From Asanoa sp. WMMD1127 (GTDB taxonomy: Bacteria > Actinomycetota > Actinomycetes > Mycobacteriales > Micromonosporaceae), in assembly GCF_029626225.1 (NCBI RefSeq), contig NZ_JARUBP010000001.1:1302001-1366000 (forward strand): DNA of 64,000 bases, given 5' to 3'. Under the pieces are notes generated by a model. The model saw nothing but the letters and a program-made list of their open reading frames with translations. It did not search any database and was not told where the DNA came from. Position 1 is the first letter of the stretch. Each line of letters starts with the position of its first letter. A program made the translations under genes and the position numbers. This document shows, piece by piece, positions 53,077 through 61,822 of this stretch.

Positions 53077-53466
53077 TCAGGCAGGCGCGATCACCGGCAG
53101 GCCGCGGGCTTTGGCCGCATCGAGAAGCTTCTTGTCGTAGCTGACGAACCAGGTCAACACATGGCGAAGGCTTTCGGCCGTGGCCAGATGCAGTGCGTCC
53201 AAGGAGCGCAGCCCCGCCCCTGGCAGGGCTGCCGCCGCGTCGAGCAGTTCGTCTGTGAGCGGGCGCTGGTGAATGGTCGCCAGCACCGCTCGCAGCGCGG
53301 GGATGGCTGTCGGGTTCGTCCGCTGCAGAGCGCGGTGCGACTCCGTTCGCGCGAGCGCTGACGACGCCAACGGTCGCGCGTTGGCTTCGAGCCAGACGCG
53401 CAGGGCCACCGTCTCCGGCTCGCGATGCGCCAGCTTCACCACGGCAGAGCTGTCGAGGTAGATCAC
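53077..53466 (-). CDS. vapC: PIN-domain toxin (VapC-like)
   Basis: 129 residues. The PIN acidic residues are in place: Asp5 (YLDSSAVV), Glu42 (TESHR), Asp90 (SLDALHLA) and Asp111 (YDKKLL). It is a Mg-dependent RNase expected to be neutralised by the coupled antitoxin upstream. GTG 53466 overlaps the antitoxin stop (GTGA). It is the second gene of the two-gene module and ends 4 bp from the Ku stop, convergent with Ku. Confidence 0.9.
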   Translation of the reverse strand: MIYLDSSAVVKLAHREPETVALRVWLEANARPLASSALARTESHRALQRTNPTAIPALRAVLATIHQRPLTDELLDAAAALPGAGLRSLDALHLATAESLRHVLTWFVSYDKKLLDAAKARGLPVIAPA

Positions 53467-53747
53467 AGCCGTTCCTGGCGCTGGTCGGAAACGGCCTGCC
53501 CGGCATCCCCCTCACCGTCGACCGGCGTCACGGCTAGCAGCGCGGCCACACCGCCAGGGTTGCTGGCCGGCGTCAACACTCCAGTGCGGATCAACTCGTC
53601 GACGGCGGGATCGCCGGTTGAGGGCAACGGCACGAGCATCGCGATCGGCCGGTCGTGTTCCGTGATCACGACCGTCTCACCGGCAGCGGCCCGGTGGATC
53701 ACCTTGGAAGTGTTCCGCGTGACCTCGCGGATGCCCATGATTGTCAT
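53463..53747 (-). CDS. vapB: Phd/YefM-type antitoxin of the VapC module
   Basis: 94 residues. The N-terminal part (GIREVTRNTSKVIHRAAAGETVVITEHDRPIAMLVPLP, in segments) is a Phd/YefM fold: a DNA-binding dimer that also caps the toxin. The C-terminal tail is disordered and toxin-binding. ATG 53747 has a TAACAT box six bases upstream and no Shine-Dalgarno, so a leaderless message is likely. It is coupled to vapC. Confidence 0.88.
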   Translation of the reverse strand: MTIMGIREVTRNTSKVIHRAAAGETVVITEHDRPIAMLVPLPSTGDPAVDELIRTGVLTPASNPGGVAALLAVTPVDGEGDAGQAVSDQRQERL

Positions 53748-53771
53748 GCCAAAATGTTATCACTTTCGACC

Positions 53772-54290
53772 TCAGCTCAAGGCGCGGCGGAGGTCTTTCA
53801 TCAGCAGGAGAAGGTGCATCGGGTCGGTAGGGCTTGGCTCGAACTTGGCCAGGCGCTGGTAGAAGTCGCGGGCCGACTCCGACTCGCAGTGGATCAGCAC
53901 TGCGCGGACGCCGATGACCTCCGACGCGCCCGCGATGCGGCGCAGCGCGTCGACGACCAGGGCCCGGCCGACGCCGACGCCCTGGACCGTGCGGTCCACC
54001 GCGAGCCGGGTCAGCAACACGACCGGCTGGTGATAGCGGCCGGTGCCCCGCATCATGCGCTGCGACGCCGCCGCCGGGGCGACACTGCCCGCCGCCAACG
54101 CGTAGTAGCCGACGACCCGGTCCTCCAGGTCGTCGGCGCCGCGCACGACATAGACCCGGGACAGCCCCGCCCGATGTGCCTGCAGCGCATGGTCGACCAG
54201 CCAGTCGGACTGCGCCGGCGACCCGCAGTCGAACCCGTGCACGACGTGCGCCGCCGTCAACGGCTCGACTGGACCGAACCGGAAGGTCAC
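53772..54290 (-). CDS. GNAT-family toxin (TacT/AtaT-like)
   Basis: 172 residues. Acetyl-CoA-binding motif A is RLAVDRTVQGVGVG (Q-G-V-G-V-G at 103-108) and the catalytic Tyr is in DFYQRLAKF (Tyr144). Members of this group acetylate the amino group of charged tRNA and stop translation. It is the second gene of a DUF1778-GNAT module; GTG 54290 overlaps the antitoxin stop (GTGA). The substrate tRNA cannot be inferred. Confidence 0.88.
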   Translation of the reverse strand: MTFRFGPVEPLTAAHVVHGFDCGSPAQSDWLVDHALQAHRAGLSRVYVVRGADDLEDRVVGYYALAAGSVAPAAASQRMMRGTGRYHQPVVLLTRLAVDRTVQGVGVGRALVVDALRRIAGASEVIGVRAVLIHCESESARDFYQRLAKFEPSPTDPMHLLLLMKDLRRALS

Positions 54291-54574
54291 CCGTCGTCTC
54301 CTGACCTGTCCGGGTCGAGCACGGTGGGCGCGGACAAGAGCTCCCGGAGGCCGGAGACCTCGGCGGCCGGCCGGTCGAGGGCCTCGTCGAAGGCACGCCA
54401 AGCGGTCTCGTCGAGCACGAACGCCCGCCGGTCGGCTAGGACGCTCGCGGCCGCCTCGGTCGCAGCGCTGAGCACGAAGGTCGACACGGTCGACCCGGTG
54501 GCCTCGCTCGCCGCCTCGAGCAGGGCCTTCTGCTCGGGATCGAGACGTAGGTGCAGCCGCTCCGCCTTGCTCAT
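54287..54574 (-). CDS. DUF1778 antitoxin (TacA-like)
   Basis: 95 residues with an N-terminal ribbon-helix-helix (ERLHLRLDPEQKALLEAASEATGSTVSTFVLSAATEAA in parts) and a C-terminal toxin-binding tail (LDETAWRAFDEALDRP). ATG 54574 is preferred to the longer frame because SKAERLHLRLD starts the domain and the -10 box TACGCT lies 7 nt upstream. It pairs with the GNAT gene and is likely autorepressed at the palindrome 54583-54601. Confidence 0.9.
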   Translation of the reverse strand: MSKAERLHLRLDPEQKALLEAASEATGSTVSTFVLSAATEAAASVLADRRAFVLDETAWRAFDEALDRPAAEVSGLRELLSAPTVLDPDRSGDDG

Positions 54575-54581
54575 GCCATCG

Positions 54582-54601
54582 AGCGTACGCACAACGTACG
54601 C
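54582..54601 (-). promoter_or_regulatory. Operator palindrome and -10 box of the DUF1778-GNAT module
   Basis: A 19-bp perfect inverted repeat (7-bp arms gcgtacg/cgtacgc, 5-bp centre) at 54583-54601 overlaps a TACGCT -10 box at 54582-54587, seven bases before the antitoxin ATG. This is the layout expected for autorepression by the ribbon-helix-helix antitoxin. Confidence 0.6.
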
Positions 54602-54616
54602 CAGGAACAACTGGTT

Positions 54617-56236
54617 TCAGCTCAGCGTGTGGATCTCCAGGGAGCCGCCGGCGTAGTCGGCGCGGACGCGCTTCTTGTCGAACTTGCCCACCGAGGTCTT
54701 GGGGACCGCCTCGATGAAGCTCCAGCGTTCTGGGAGCTGCCACTTCGGCACCCGGTCGGCCAGGAAGGCCCGCAGCTCGTCGGGTGTCGCCGTCGTGCCC
54801 TCGCGGAGCACCACCGTGGCCAGCGGGCGTTCGTCCCAGCGGTCGTCCGGCACCCCGACCACGCACGCCTCCAGCACCGACGGGTGGGCCATCAGGGCGT
54901 TCTCCAGGTCGACCGACGAGATCCATTCGCCGCCGGACTTGATGACGTCCTTCGCGCGGTCGGTCAGCGTCAGGAAGCCGTCGGGTGAGAGCGTGCCGAC
55001 GTCGCCCGTGCGGAGCCAGCCGTCGCGGAACTTCTCCGGGTCCGGCTCCTCCTCGCCCAGGTAGTGGGCCGTGACCCACGGGCCGCGGACCTCGAGCTCA
55101 CCGACCGCCTCGCCGTCGGCCGGGGCCTCCTCGCCCAGCGGGCCGATGATCCGGGCCTGCACGCCGGCCGGGAACCGACCCTGGGAGTAGCGGTAGTTCC
55201 ACTCCTCCTCGCCGGTCGCGCCGGCCGGTGGGCGGGACACCGAACCCAGCGGCGACATCTCGGTCATGCCCCAGGCGTGCACGATCTGGATGCCGAAGCG
55301 CTCGGCGTACGCGTTCATCAGCGCGGGCGGGCATGCCGAGCCACCGACGATGGCCTCGCGGAGCGCCGAACCGGGCGCCAGGTGGTCGAGGACGTCGTTC
55401 CAGATCGTCGGCACCGCGCCGGCCTTGGTGGGCTGCAGCGCCGCGATCATCGCCGCGATCGGCTCGCCCTGCAGGAAGCGGTCCGGCATGATCAGCGACG
55501 CGCCCGACATGAACGCGGCGAACGGGATGCCCCACGACATCGCGTGGAACATCGGCACGATGGCCAGCTCGCGGTCGGTGGAGCCAAGACCGAACGCCTC
55601 CGGCATGCACACCTCCATGGAGTGCAGCCAGATGGAGCGATGCGAGTACGCGACGCCCTTCGGGTTGCCCGTGGTGCCCGACGTGTAGCAGAGGGCCGCC
55701 GCGTCGCGCTCGTCGACCTCGGGCCAGTCGTAGGTGGTCGGCTTGCCGGCGACCAGCTCGTCCCAGTGGTGGATGGTGACCCGGCCGGCCAGCGGGGCGG
55801 GGTCGCCACCGCCGACCACCACGACATGCTCCACGGTGGACATCTGCGGCAGCACCTTGGCCAGCAACGGGATCAGCGTCGTGTCGACGATGACGACCCG
55901 GTCCTGCGCGTGGTTGGCGATGTAGGCCACCTGGTCCGGGAACAGCCGGATGTTGAGCGTGTGCAGCACCGCGCCCATGCTCGGTACGGCGAAGTAGGCC
56001 ACCAGGTGCTCGTTGTTGTTCCACATGAACGTGGCGACCCGCTGGTCGCCGGTCACGCCCAGGTCGTCACGGAGGGCGTGGGCGAGCTGGGCGGCCGTGG
56101 CGCCGACTTCGGCGTAGGTCATCCGGCGCGGCTCACCGCCGGTCCAGGTGACGACCTCGGAGGCGCCGTGCACGGTCGCGCCGTGGTCGAGGATGCGGGA
56201 GACGAGCAGGGGGGCGTCCATCATCGTGCTGCGCAT
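54617..56236 (-). CDS. Long-chain fatty acid-CoA ligase family protein
   Basis: 539 residues. AMP-binding enzyme: P-loop YTSGTTGNPKGVAYSH, motif GWLRTGDVGTLSPDGFLTLTDR, and the C-terminal catalytic Lys in PKTSVGKFDKKRVR. It activates a carboxylate to an acyl-adenylate, then to an acyl-CoA. ATG 56236 is chosen; AGG is 8 nt upstream. It stands between the TA modules and a drug exporter on the same strand. Chain-length preference unknown. Confidence 0.92.
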   Translation of the reverse strand: MRSTMMDAPLLVSRILDHGATVHGASEVVTWTGGEPRRMTYAEVGATAAQLAHALRDDLGVTGDQRVATFMWNNNEHLVAYFAVPSMGAVLHTLNIRLFPDQVAYIANHAQDRVVIVDTTLIPLLAKVLPQMSTVEHVVVVGGGDPAPLAGRVTIHHWDELVAGKPTTYDWPEVDERDAAALCYTSGTTGNPKGVAYSHRSIWLHSMEVCMPEAFGLGSTDRELAIVPMFHAMSWGIPFAAFMSGASLIMPDRFLQGEPIAAMIAALQPTKAGAVPTIWNDVLDHLAPGSALREAIVGGSACPPALMNAYAERFGIQIVHAWGMTEMSPLGSVSRPPAGATGEEEWNYRYSQGRFPAGVQARIIGPLGEEAPADGEAVGELEVRGPWVTAHYLGEEEPDPEKFRDGWLRTGDVGTLSPDGFLTLTDRAKDVIKSGGEWISSVDLENALMAHPSVLEACVVGVPDDRWDERPLATVVLREGTTATPDELRAFLADRVPKWQLPERWSFIEAVPKTSVGKFDKKRVRADYAGGSLEIHTLS

Positions 56237-56275
56237 ACCCACAACCTAGTGGCGCAGCTCACACCCGGCCACAGG

Positions 56276-57883
56276 TCAGATGAGGGTTTCCGTGCGAGCT
56301 TCCATCGCCTCGGGCGACTGGGCCTGCGCGGGCACCGGCGCGCCGCGCAGCTCGCGGTCCGGCATGAGCACCGTGACGACCACCGCCACGAGCGCGATCA
56401 GACCGGCGACGAGGAAGACGGTGTGCAGCGAGTCGACGAACGACACCTGGACCGCATCGCGTACGGCGTCGGGCAGGGCCAAGATCTTCGACGGCTCGTT
56501 GATCGAGATGCTGCTGGTGCCGAGCGAGGACTGGGCCGCCGCGGCCTGCTCCGGGGGCAACGCGGCGATCGCGCCGGGCACCCGGGCAGTGGTTTCCGTG
56601 GCCAGCCGGCTGCTCAGGATCGCGCCGAGGATCGCCACGCCGAACGAGCCGCCGAGGGAGCGGAAGAAGGTGGCGGCACTCGTACCCGCGCCCAGGTCCC
56701 GCAGGTCGACCGCGTTCTGCACGGCCATCACCAGCGACTGCATGGACAGGCCGAGGCCCACCCCGATCACGATCATGAAGGTGAACGCGACACCGAGCGG
56801 CGTACCGACGTGCAGTTGGGTGAAGAGCAGGATGCCGAGGCCGAGCAGGGCCGAGCCGGCCACCGGGAACCACTTGTAGCGGCCGATCCGGCTCATCGCC
56901 CGGCCGGCGAGCACCGAGGTGACGATGATGCCGGCCATCATCGGCAGCATCAGCAGGCCGCTCTCCGTCGGCGACGCGCCCTTGACGATCTGCAGGTAGA
57001 GCGGGATGAAGATGATCGAGCCGAACATCGCCAGGCCGAGGATGAAGCCGGCGCCGTTGGCCAGCGCGAAGGTTGGCCGACGGAACAGCTTGAGCGGCAG
57101 GATCGGCTCGGCCGCCCGGCTCTCCTGCAGCAGGAACAGCAGCGAGAAGACGGCGCCGATCGCGAACAGGGCGATGATCGTGCTCGAGCCCCAGGCGTAC
57201 TCCGATCCGCCCCAGCTCAGTGCCAGCAGGAGCGCGCTGACGCCGACCACCAGCAGGCCCGCGCCCAGCCAGTCGATCTTGTGCTGGCGCTTGCGGAACG
57301 GGATCAACCGCATCACGCGGTACGCGACGATGATGGCGACGATCGCCAGCGGCACGTTGATGTAGAAGATCCACCGCCAGTTGGTCTCGGCGAAGTAGCC
57401 GCCGGCCAGCGGACCGGCCACCGAGGCCAAACCGAACACCGCGCCGAAGAGGCCCTGGTAGCGGCCGCGCTCCCGGGCCGAGACCACGTCCGAGATGATC
57501 GTGAAGGCCAGCGTCATCAGACCGCCGGCGCCGAGGCCCTGGATCGCCCGGGTGAGGATCAGCTCGGTCATGTTCTGCGACAGGCCGGCCAGCAACGAGC
57601 CGACCAGGAACGTGCCGATCGAGAACAGGAAGACGGGCCGGCGGCCGATCAGGTCGGAGATCTTGCCGTAGAGCGGGGTCGACGCCGTGGACGCCAGCAG
57701 GTAGGCCGTGACCACCCACGAGTAGTGGTTGATCCCGCCCAGCTCACCGACGATGGTCGGCAGCGCGGTGCCCACGATCGTCTGGTCGAGGGCGGCCAGC
57801 AACATGCCCAGCATCAGGCCGGACATGAGCAGGAGGATCTGCTTGTGGCTCAGTTGGGGGCGGGCGGGGGCGTCGGTGCTCAT
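56276..57883 (-). CDS. DHA2 family (EmrB/QacA-type) MFS exporter
   Basis: 535 residues, 14 predicted membrane spans. Family motifs include LDQTIVGTALPTIVGELGG in helix 1 and the motif-C region GLASVAGPLAGGYFAETNWRWIFYINVP. It is a proton-driven drug exporter with a long C-terminal cytoplasmic tail. ATG 57883 is used; Shine-Dalgarno is poor. Cargo unknown. Confidence 0.92.
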   Translation of the reverse strand: MSTDAPARPQLSHKQILLLMSGLMLGMLLAALDQTIVGTALPTIVGELGGINHYSWVVTAYLLASTASTPLYGKISDLIGRRPVFLFSIGTFLVGSLLAGLSQNMTELILTRAIQGLGAGGLMTLAFTIISDVVSARERGRYQGLFGAVFGLASVAGPLAGGYFAETNWRWIFYINVPLAIVAIIVAYRVMRLIPFRKRQHKIDWLGAGLLVVGVSALLLALSWGGSEYAWGSSTIIALFAIGAVFSLLFLLQESRAAEPILPLKLFRRPTFALANGAGFILGLAMFGSIIFIPLYLQIVKGASPTESGLLMLPMMAGIIVTSVLAGRAMSRIGRYKWFPVAGSALLGLGILLFTQLHVGTPLGVAFTFMIVIGVGLGLSMQSLVMAVQNAVDLRDLGAGTSAATFFRSLGGSFGVAILGAILSSRLATETTARVPGAIAALPPEQAAAAQSSLGTSSISINEPSKILALPDAVRDAVQVSFVDSLHTVFLVAGLIALVAVVVTVLMPDRELRGAPVPAQAQSPEAMEARTETLI

Positions 57884-57944
57884 TGCGCAAGTCTGTGCAC
57901 GTGCTAGCTGCATATGCCATGAAATGTGCAGCGCGCCACTGCCC

Positions 57945-58481
57945 CTACGCCGAGGCGAACTTCTCCACGATCGTCTTGTTGAAGGCGGGGATGTCGCTCG
58001 GGTTGCGGCTGGAGATCAGGTTGCCGTCGACGACGACCTCCTGGTCGACCCAGTTGGCGCCGGCGTTGACCAGGTCGGTGCGCACACTCGGGTACGAGGT
58101 GATGGTGCGCCCCTTGACCACGCCGGCCTCGACCAGTGTCCACGGGCCGTGGCAGATCACGGCGATCGGCTTGCCGGCCTCGGCGAACGCCTTGACGAAG
58201 GCCACGGCGCCCTGGTCCATCCGCAGCTTGTCGGGGTTCTGCACGCCGCCGGGCAGCACGAGCGCGTCGTAGTCGGCCGCGTTCGCGCCACTCACCTCGC
58301 GGTCGACCGGGTAGGTCTTCGACTTCTCGTCGTGGTCCATCGACTGGATCGAGCCGCTCTTGATGGAGATCAGTTCAGCGGTGGCACCGGCCTTCTCGAC
58401 CGCGTCGCGGGGCTCGGCGTACTCGGCCTCCTCGACACCGTCGGTGGCCAGAAAAGCGATCCGCTTGCCATCGAGTTGCAT
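57945..58481 (-). CDS. DJ-1/PfpI family protein
   Basis: 178 residues. The nucleophile elbow is VICHGPWTL (Cys), with YDALVLPGGVQNPD supplying the acid/oxyanion region. This family includes general stress protein 18 and YhbO-type glyoxalase/deglycases. ATG 58481 follows AGGAGG by ~10 nt. It is read after hsp20 on the same strand, separated by 15 bp, so a stress operon is likely. Confidence 0.93.
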   Translation of the reverse strand: MQLDGKRIAFLATDGVEEAEYAEPRDAVEKAGATAELISIKSGSIQSMDHDEKSKTYPVDREVSGANAADYDALVLPGGVQNPDKLRMDQGAVAFVKAFAEAGKPIAVICHGPWTLVEAGVVKGRTITSYPSVRTDLVNAGANWVDQEVVVDGNLISSRNPSDIPAFNKTIVEKFASA

Positions 58482-58496
58482 GGTCGCGGTTCCTCC

Positions 58497-58985
58497 TTAG
58501 GTCGGGTCGGGCTTGTGCATCTCCCGTGCGGCGTCGGGGTCGGCCGGCGACGGCGTGCTCTCCACCGCGCTGCGGCCACCGCCGAGGGTGATGGTGCGGC
58601 GGCCCGCGCGCACCACCCGGGGGAGGGCGATGGTCAACAGGCCGTGGTCCATCACCGCGTCGACCTTGTCGGGGTTGACGTCGGCCGGCAGCGCAACCCG
58701 GTACTCGAAGGCCCGGGTCGTGCGACCGACCGCCGGGGTCTGTGTGACCTCCGCTTCGGTGCGGGCCCGGATGACGACCTCGCGGACGTCGACGTCGAGC
58801 GCCACCTCTTCGGGAGCCACGCCGGGCAGCCGAGCGGTGATCGTGAAGGACTCGTCGGTCTGCTCGAGGTCGATGTCCTGGGTCACCCCGCGGCCGCCGA
58901 AGTTGGACCCGACGAGCCGGCCGAGCTCGGACCGGAGAGACTGCAGTTCCGCGAAGGGATCCCAACGCCGTTCGGGACTGTTCAT
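58497..58985 (-). CDS. Hsp20/alpha-crystallin small heat-shock protein
   Basis: About 162 residues. The alpha-crystallin domain reads TDESFTITARLPGVAPEEVALDVDVREVVIRA and ends in VMDHGLLTIALPRV, with the A-x-x-x-G-x-L-like motif. The C-terminal tail is disordered. It acts as a holdase in the cytoplasm. ATG 58985 (or 58991) starts it. It precedes the PfpI gene and lies next to tRNA-Thr. Confidence 0.92.
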   Translation of the reverse strand: MNSPERRWDPFAELQSLRSELGRLVGSNFGGRGVTQDIDLEQTDESFTITARLPGVAPEEVALDVDVREVVIRARTEAEVTQTPAVGRTTRAFEYRVALPADVNPDKVDAVMDHGLLTIALPRVVRAGRRTITLGGGRSAVESTPSPADPDAAREMHKPDPT

Positions 58986-59021
58986 ACACATTCGCTACCC
59001 CTGCGCGGGGTCACGAAACCT

Positions 59022-59098
59022 TGGAGCCGCCTGACGGAATCGAACCGTCGACCTACGCATTACGAGTGCGTCGCTCTGACCGACTGAGCTAAGGCGGC
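59022..59098 (-). tRNA. tRNA-Thr (CGT anticodon)
   Basis: A 74-nt cloverleaf plus encoded CCA (59022-59024). The 7-bp acceptor stem, D arm, anticodon arm (5-bp stem, loop CTCGTAA, anticodon CGT) and T arm with TTCGATT all fold correctly. CGT reads ACG threonine codons, which are frequent in this GC-rich genome. Confidence 0.98.
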
Positions 59099-59211
59099 GT
59101 GCCGGCGTGCGGCTCAGCAAGCATACGGCACCGTTACGGGTGTCACGCCACCGGTCGGACTCCCGATCGACGACTGTGCCTCGCGGTCGGGTCGCCGTTA
59201 GGCTCCCGCAC

Positions 59212-60966
59212 GTGACGGATGATGCCACCGTTTCGCCCCCCGTCCAGCGTGTCCCGCAGGCCGAGTCGCTGCCCACCCGCCGACCCCGCCCGCGGTCCAT
59301 GGATCCGATCGAGCTGGGCTTCACGCCCCGCCCGCCGGTGCCGTGGCTGGGACCGCTGCTGCTGATCAGCACCGGGGTGCGCACCCTGCTGGCCATCCTG
59401 TTCGGCGCCTACCTCGACAAGCGCGAGCTGCAGAACGCCCTGCCCGGTGACGTGATCGACGAGCCGGGCACCGACGGCGAGCTGTGGCTCGACTACGTCG
59501 CCGACCTGGGCGACGGGTTCAACTCGACCTACTCGGTGGCCTATCTGTTGGCCCAGCCGGAGCTCGAGCTCGACGGCCGGCCGCTGCCCCGCGGCCAGGT
59601 GCTGGTGATGGGTGGCGACCAGGTCTATCCGACCGCGAGCGCCCCGGCCTACGAGGACCGTTGCAAGGGCCCCTACACGGCGGCGATGCCGTGCCCACCC
59701 TCGTCGGCGCCCCAACCCACGTTGTACGCGGTGCCCGGCAACCACGACTGGTACGACGGCCTGACCGCGTTCCTCCGGCTGTTCGCCCGACAGCGGGACG
59801 CCTCGCTCGGCGGGTGGCGCACCAAGCAGTCCCGGTCCTACTTCGCGACGAAGCTGCCGGCCGGGTGGTGGCTGCTGGCGCTCGACGAGCAGTTCGGCGC
59901 GTACGTCGACGACCCGCAACTCAACTACTTCGAAGCGGCGGCGCGGCAGTTCGGGCCGGACGACAAGATCATTCTGGCGGTGCCCGAGCCGTCGTGGGTC
60001 AAGGCGGCGATCGAGAAGAGCCCCGAGGCGTACGACGCGGTCGACTACTTCATCCGCACGATCATCGCGCCGACCGGGGCGCGGGTGCGCCTCATGCTCT
60101 CCGGCGACCTGCACCACTACGCCCGCTACAGCGGCACGGACCGGGAACTGATCACCTGCGGCGGTGGCGGGGCCTACATGTATCCGACCCATCAGCTGCC
60201 CGAGGAGATTCCGGTGCCGCCGCCGGACACGCTGGCCCGCAAGTCCAGCCAGCCCCGGCCGTACCGCCTCGCGGCCACCTATCCCGACGCCCCGACGTCG
60301 CGCCGCCTCGGCTGGGGCATCTTCGGCCGGCTGCCGACGCGCAACGCGGGCTTCGCGACCTTGATCGGCGCCCTGCAGACGATGCTGATGCTGGCGATGG
60401 CCGGCATCGCGACGCAGCAGCGCGACGAGACCGGCCTGCGCCTGTTCAGCATCCCGCTCATCATGATCATGGTCGTGGTGCTGCTGGGCGCCTGGTTCTT
60501 CGCCAAGCCCCCCACCGCGACCGGCAAACGCTCGTGGCGCCACATCTTCCTGGGTGGGGGTCATGGGTTGGCCCAGGTCGGGTTGGCCGTGCTCGGCACG
60601 TGGCTCTGGCTGATGACCCCGTTCCCGGACTGGCCGTGGCCGTTGTCGTTCATCGCCGCGGTCGTCATCTACGGCCCGCTGGCCGGCTTGGCCGGCGCCC
60701 AGGTGGTCGCGCTCTACCTGCTGATCGCGGGCCAGTTCGGGATCAACATCAACGAGTTGTACGCCGGCCAGGGCATCGACGACGTCAAGAGCTTCCTGCG
60801 GATGCACATCGGGGCCGACGGCGCGCTGACCGTCTATCCGGTCGCGATCGACCGCATCTGCCGCGAGTGGCGCCCGAACCCCACCGCGCCCGACGACCGC
60901 CCATGGCTGGAGCCGGCGCAGTCCCTGTCGGTCCGCCTGGCCGACCAGCCGTTCGTGCTGCGCTGA
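59212..60966 (+). CDS. Membrane metallophosphoesterase
   Basis: 584 residues. Calcineurin-like metallophosphoesterase motifs: VADLGDGFNST, MGGDQVYP, GNHDWYDG and SGDLHHYARYSG, each supplying metal ligands. A C-terminal half has several membrane spans (TLIGALQTMLMLAMAG, IPLIMIMVVVLLGAWFFA, HGLAQVGLAVLGTWLWLM, FIAAVVIYGPLAGLAGAQVVAL in parts). It is therefore a membrane-tethered phosphohydrolase; the substrate is unknown. GTG 59212 has a TAGGCT box 7 nt upstream and no Shine-Dalgarno, indicating a leaderless start. Confidence 0.88.
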   Translation: MTDDATVSPPVQRVPQAESLPTRRPRPRSMDPIELGFTPRPPVPWLGPLLLISTGVRTLLAILFGAYLDKRELQNALPGDVIDEPGTDGELWLDYVADLGDGFNSTYSVAYLLAQPELELDGRPLPRGQVLVMGGDQVYPTASAPAYEDRCKGPYTAAMPCPPSSAPQPTLYAVPGNHDWYDGLTAFLRLFARQRDASLGGWRTKQSRSYFATKLPAGWWLLALDEQFGAYVDDPQLNYFEAAARQFGPDDKIILAVPEPSWVKAAIEKSPEAYDAVDYFIRTIIAPTGARVRLMLSGDLHHYARYSGTDRELITCGGGGAYMYPTHQLPEEIPVPPPDTLARKSSQPRPYRLAATYPDAPTSRRLGWGIFGRLPTRNAGFATLIGALQTMLMLAMAGIATQQRDETGLRLFSIPLIMIMVVVLLGAWFFAKPPTATGKRSWRHIFLGGGHGLAQVGLAVLGTWLWLMTPFPDWPWPLSFIAAVVIYGPLAGLAGAQVVALYLLIAGQFGININELYAGQGIDDVKSFLRMHIGADGALTVYPVAIDRICREWRPNPTAPDDRPWLEPAQSLSVRLADQPFVLR

Positions 60967-60982
60967 CGCACGCTGCGGCTAG

Positions 60983-61822
60983 CTAGGCGTTGTTGTATTG
61001 CGCGTCGTGGGCCTTGCGGGGGCCGCAGACGCTGGCGCGGCTGCAGGAGCAGCGGGAGCCGTCGGCGTCCATGCGGACCACGACGGAGTCGCGGGGCACG
61101 CTGTGCGCCACCACGCGGCCGTCACCCTCCGGTGTGGTCACCCGGGTCCCGACCGCGGGCGCGTTGGCCTGGAAGCTCTGGTAGAGCGGGTGCTCGTACT
61201 TCAGGCAGCACATGAGGCGGCCGCACGCGCCGGAGATGCGTAGCGGGTTCAGCGGCAGGTCCTGGTCCTTGGCCATCCGGATCGTGACCGGCTCGAAGTC
61301 GGTGAGGAACGTGGCGCAGCACAGATCGCGGCCGCAGGAGCCGATGCCGCCCTGCACGCGCGCGGAGTCGCGGGCGGAGAGCTGGCGCAGCTCGACCCGG
61401 CAGTGCAGCGTCGCGCCGAGGTCGCGGACCAGCGACCGGAAGTCGACCCGGTGCGGCGCGGTGAAGTAGATCGTCGTGCGGGCGCTCGCGCCGGCAGCGT
61501 CGAGCACGTGGTCGACGGCGACGACCTTCATCGGCAGGCCGTGCTCGCGGATCAGCTTCTTCGCCGCCGCCTTGGCCTCGGCCTTGCGTTTGCGCTGGGT
61601 GTCGTCGCGCTTGAGGTCGGCGTCAGTGGCCATGCCGGCCAGCTTCGGGAACCCCGATGTGTCGTCGTCGACCCATTGGGCGGCCCAGACGCACTCTGCC
61701 ACCTCAGGCCCGTCGTCGGTCGGGACGAGCACCCGGTCGCCGACCGCGGGGGTCAGGTCGACGGGGTCGAGGTAGTAGAGCCGGCCGTAACGGTTGAAAC
61801 TGACCGCGCACAGCATGCCCAT
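60983..61822 (-). CDS. ricT: RicT/PSP1 family regulatory protein
   Basis: 279 residues. PSP1 domain with the Cys-rich pair GIGSCGRDLCCATFL and GACGRLMCCLKYEH, the signature of RicT (YaaT), which in Bacillus forms a [4Fe-4S]-containing complex that controls sporulation and RNA processing; in actinobacteria the role is uncharacterised. The C-terminus adds another Cys cluster (RCSCSRASVCGPRK). ATG 61822 has AGGTGA 5 nt upstream. It converges on the metallophosphoesterase. Confidence 0.9.
   Translation of the reverse strand: MGMLCAVSFNRYGRLYYLDPVDLTPAVGDRVLVPTDDGPEVAECVWAAQWVDDDTSGFPKLAGMATDADLKRDDTQRKRKAEAKAAAKKLIREHGLPMKVVAVDHVLDAAGASARTTIYFTAPHRVDFRSLVRDLGATLHCRVELRQLSARDSARVQGGIGSCGRDLCCATFLTDFEPVTIRMAKDQDLPLNPLRISGACGRLMCCLKYEHPLYQSFQANAPAVGTRVTTPEGDGRVVAHSVPRDSVVVRMDADGSRCSCSRASVCGPRKAHDAQYNNA

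Noticed and set aside
55064-57907. 947-codon + strand frame opposite the acyl-CoA ligase and exporter genes
   Set aside because: Antisense low-complexity frame; the minus strand has P-loop and MFS motifs.
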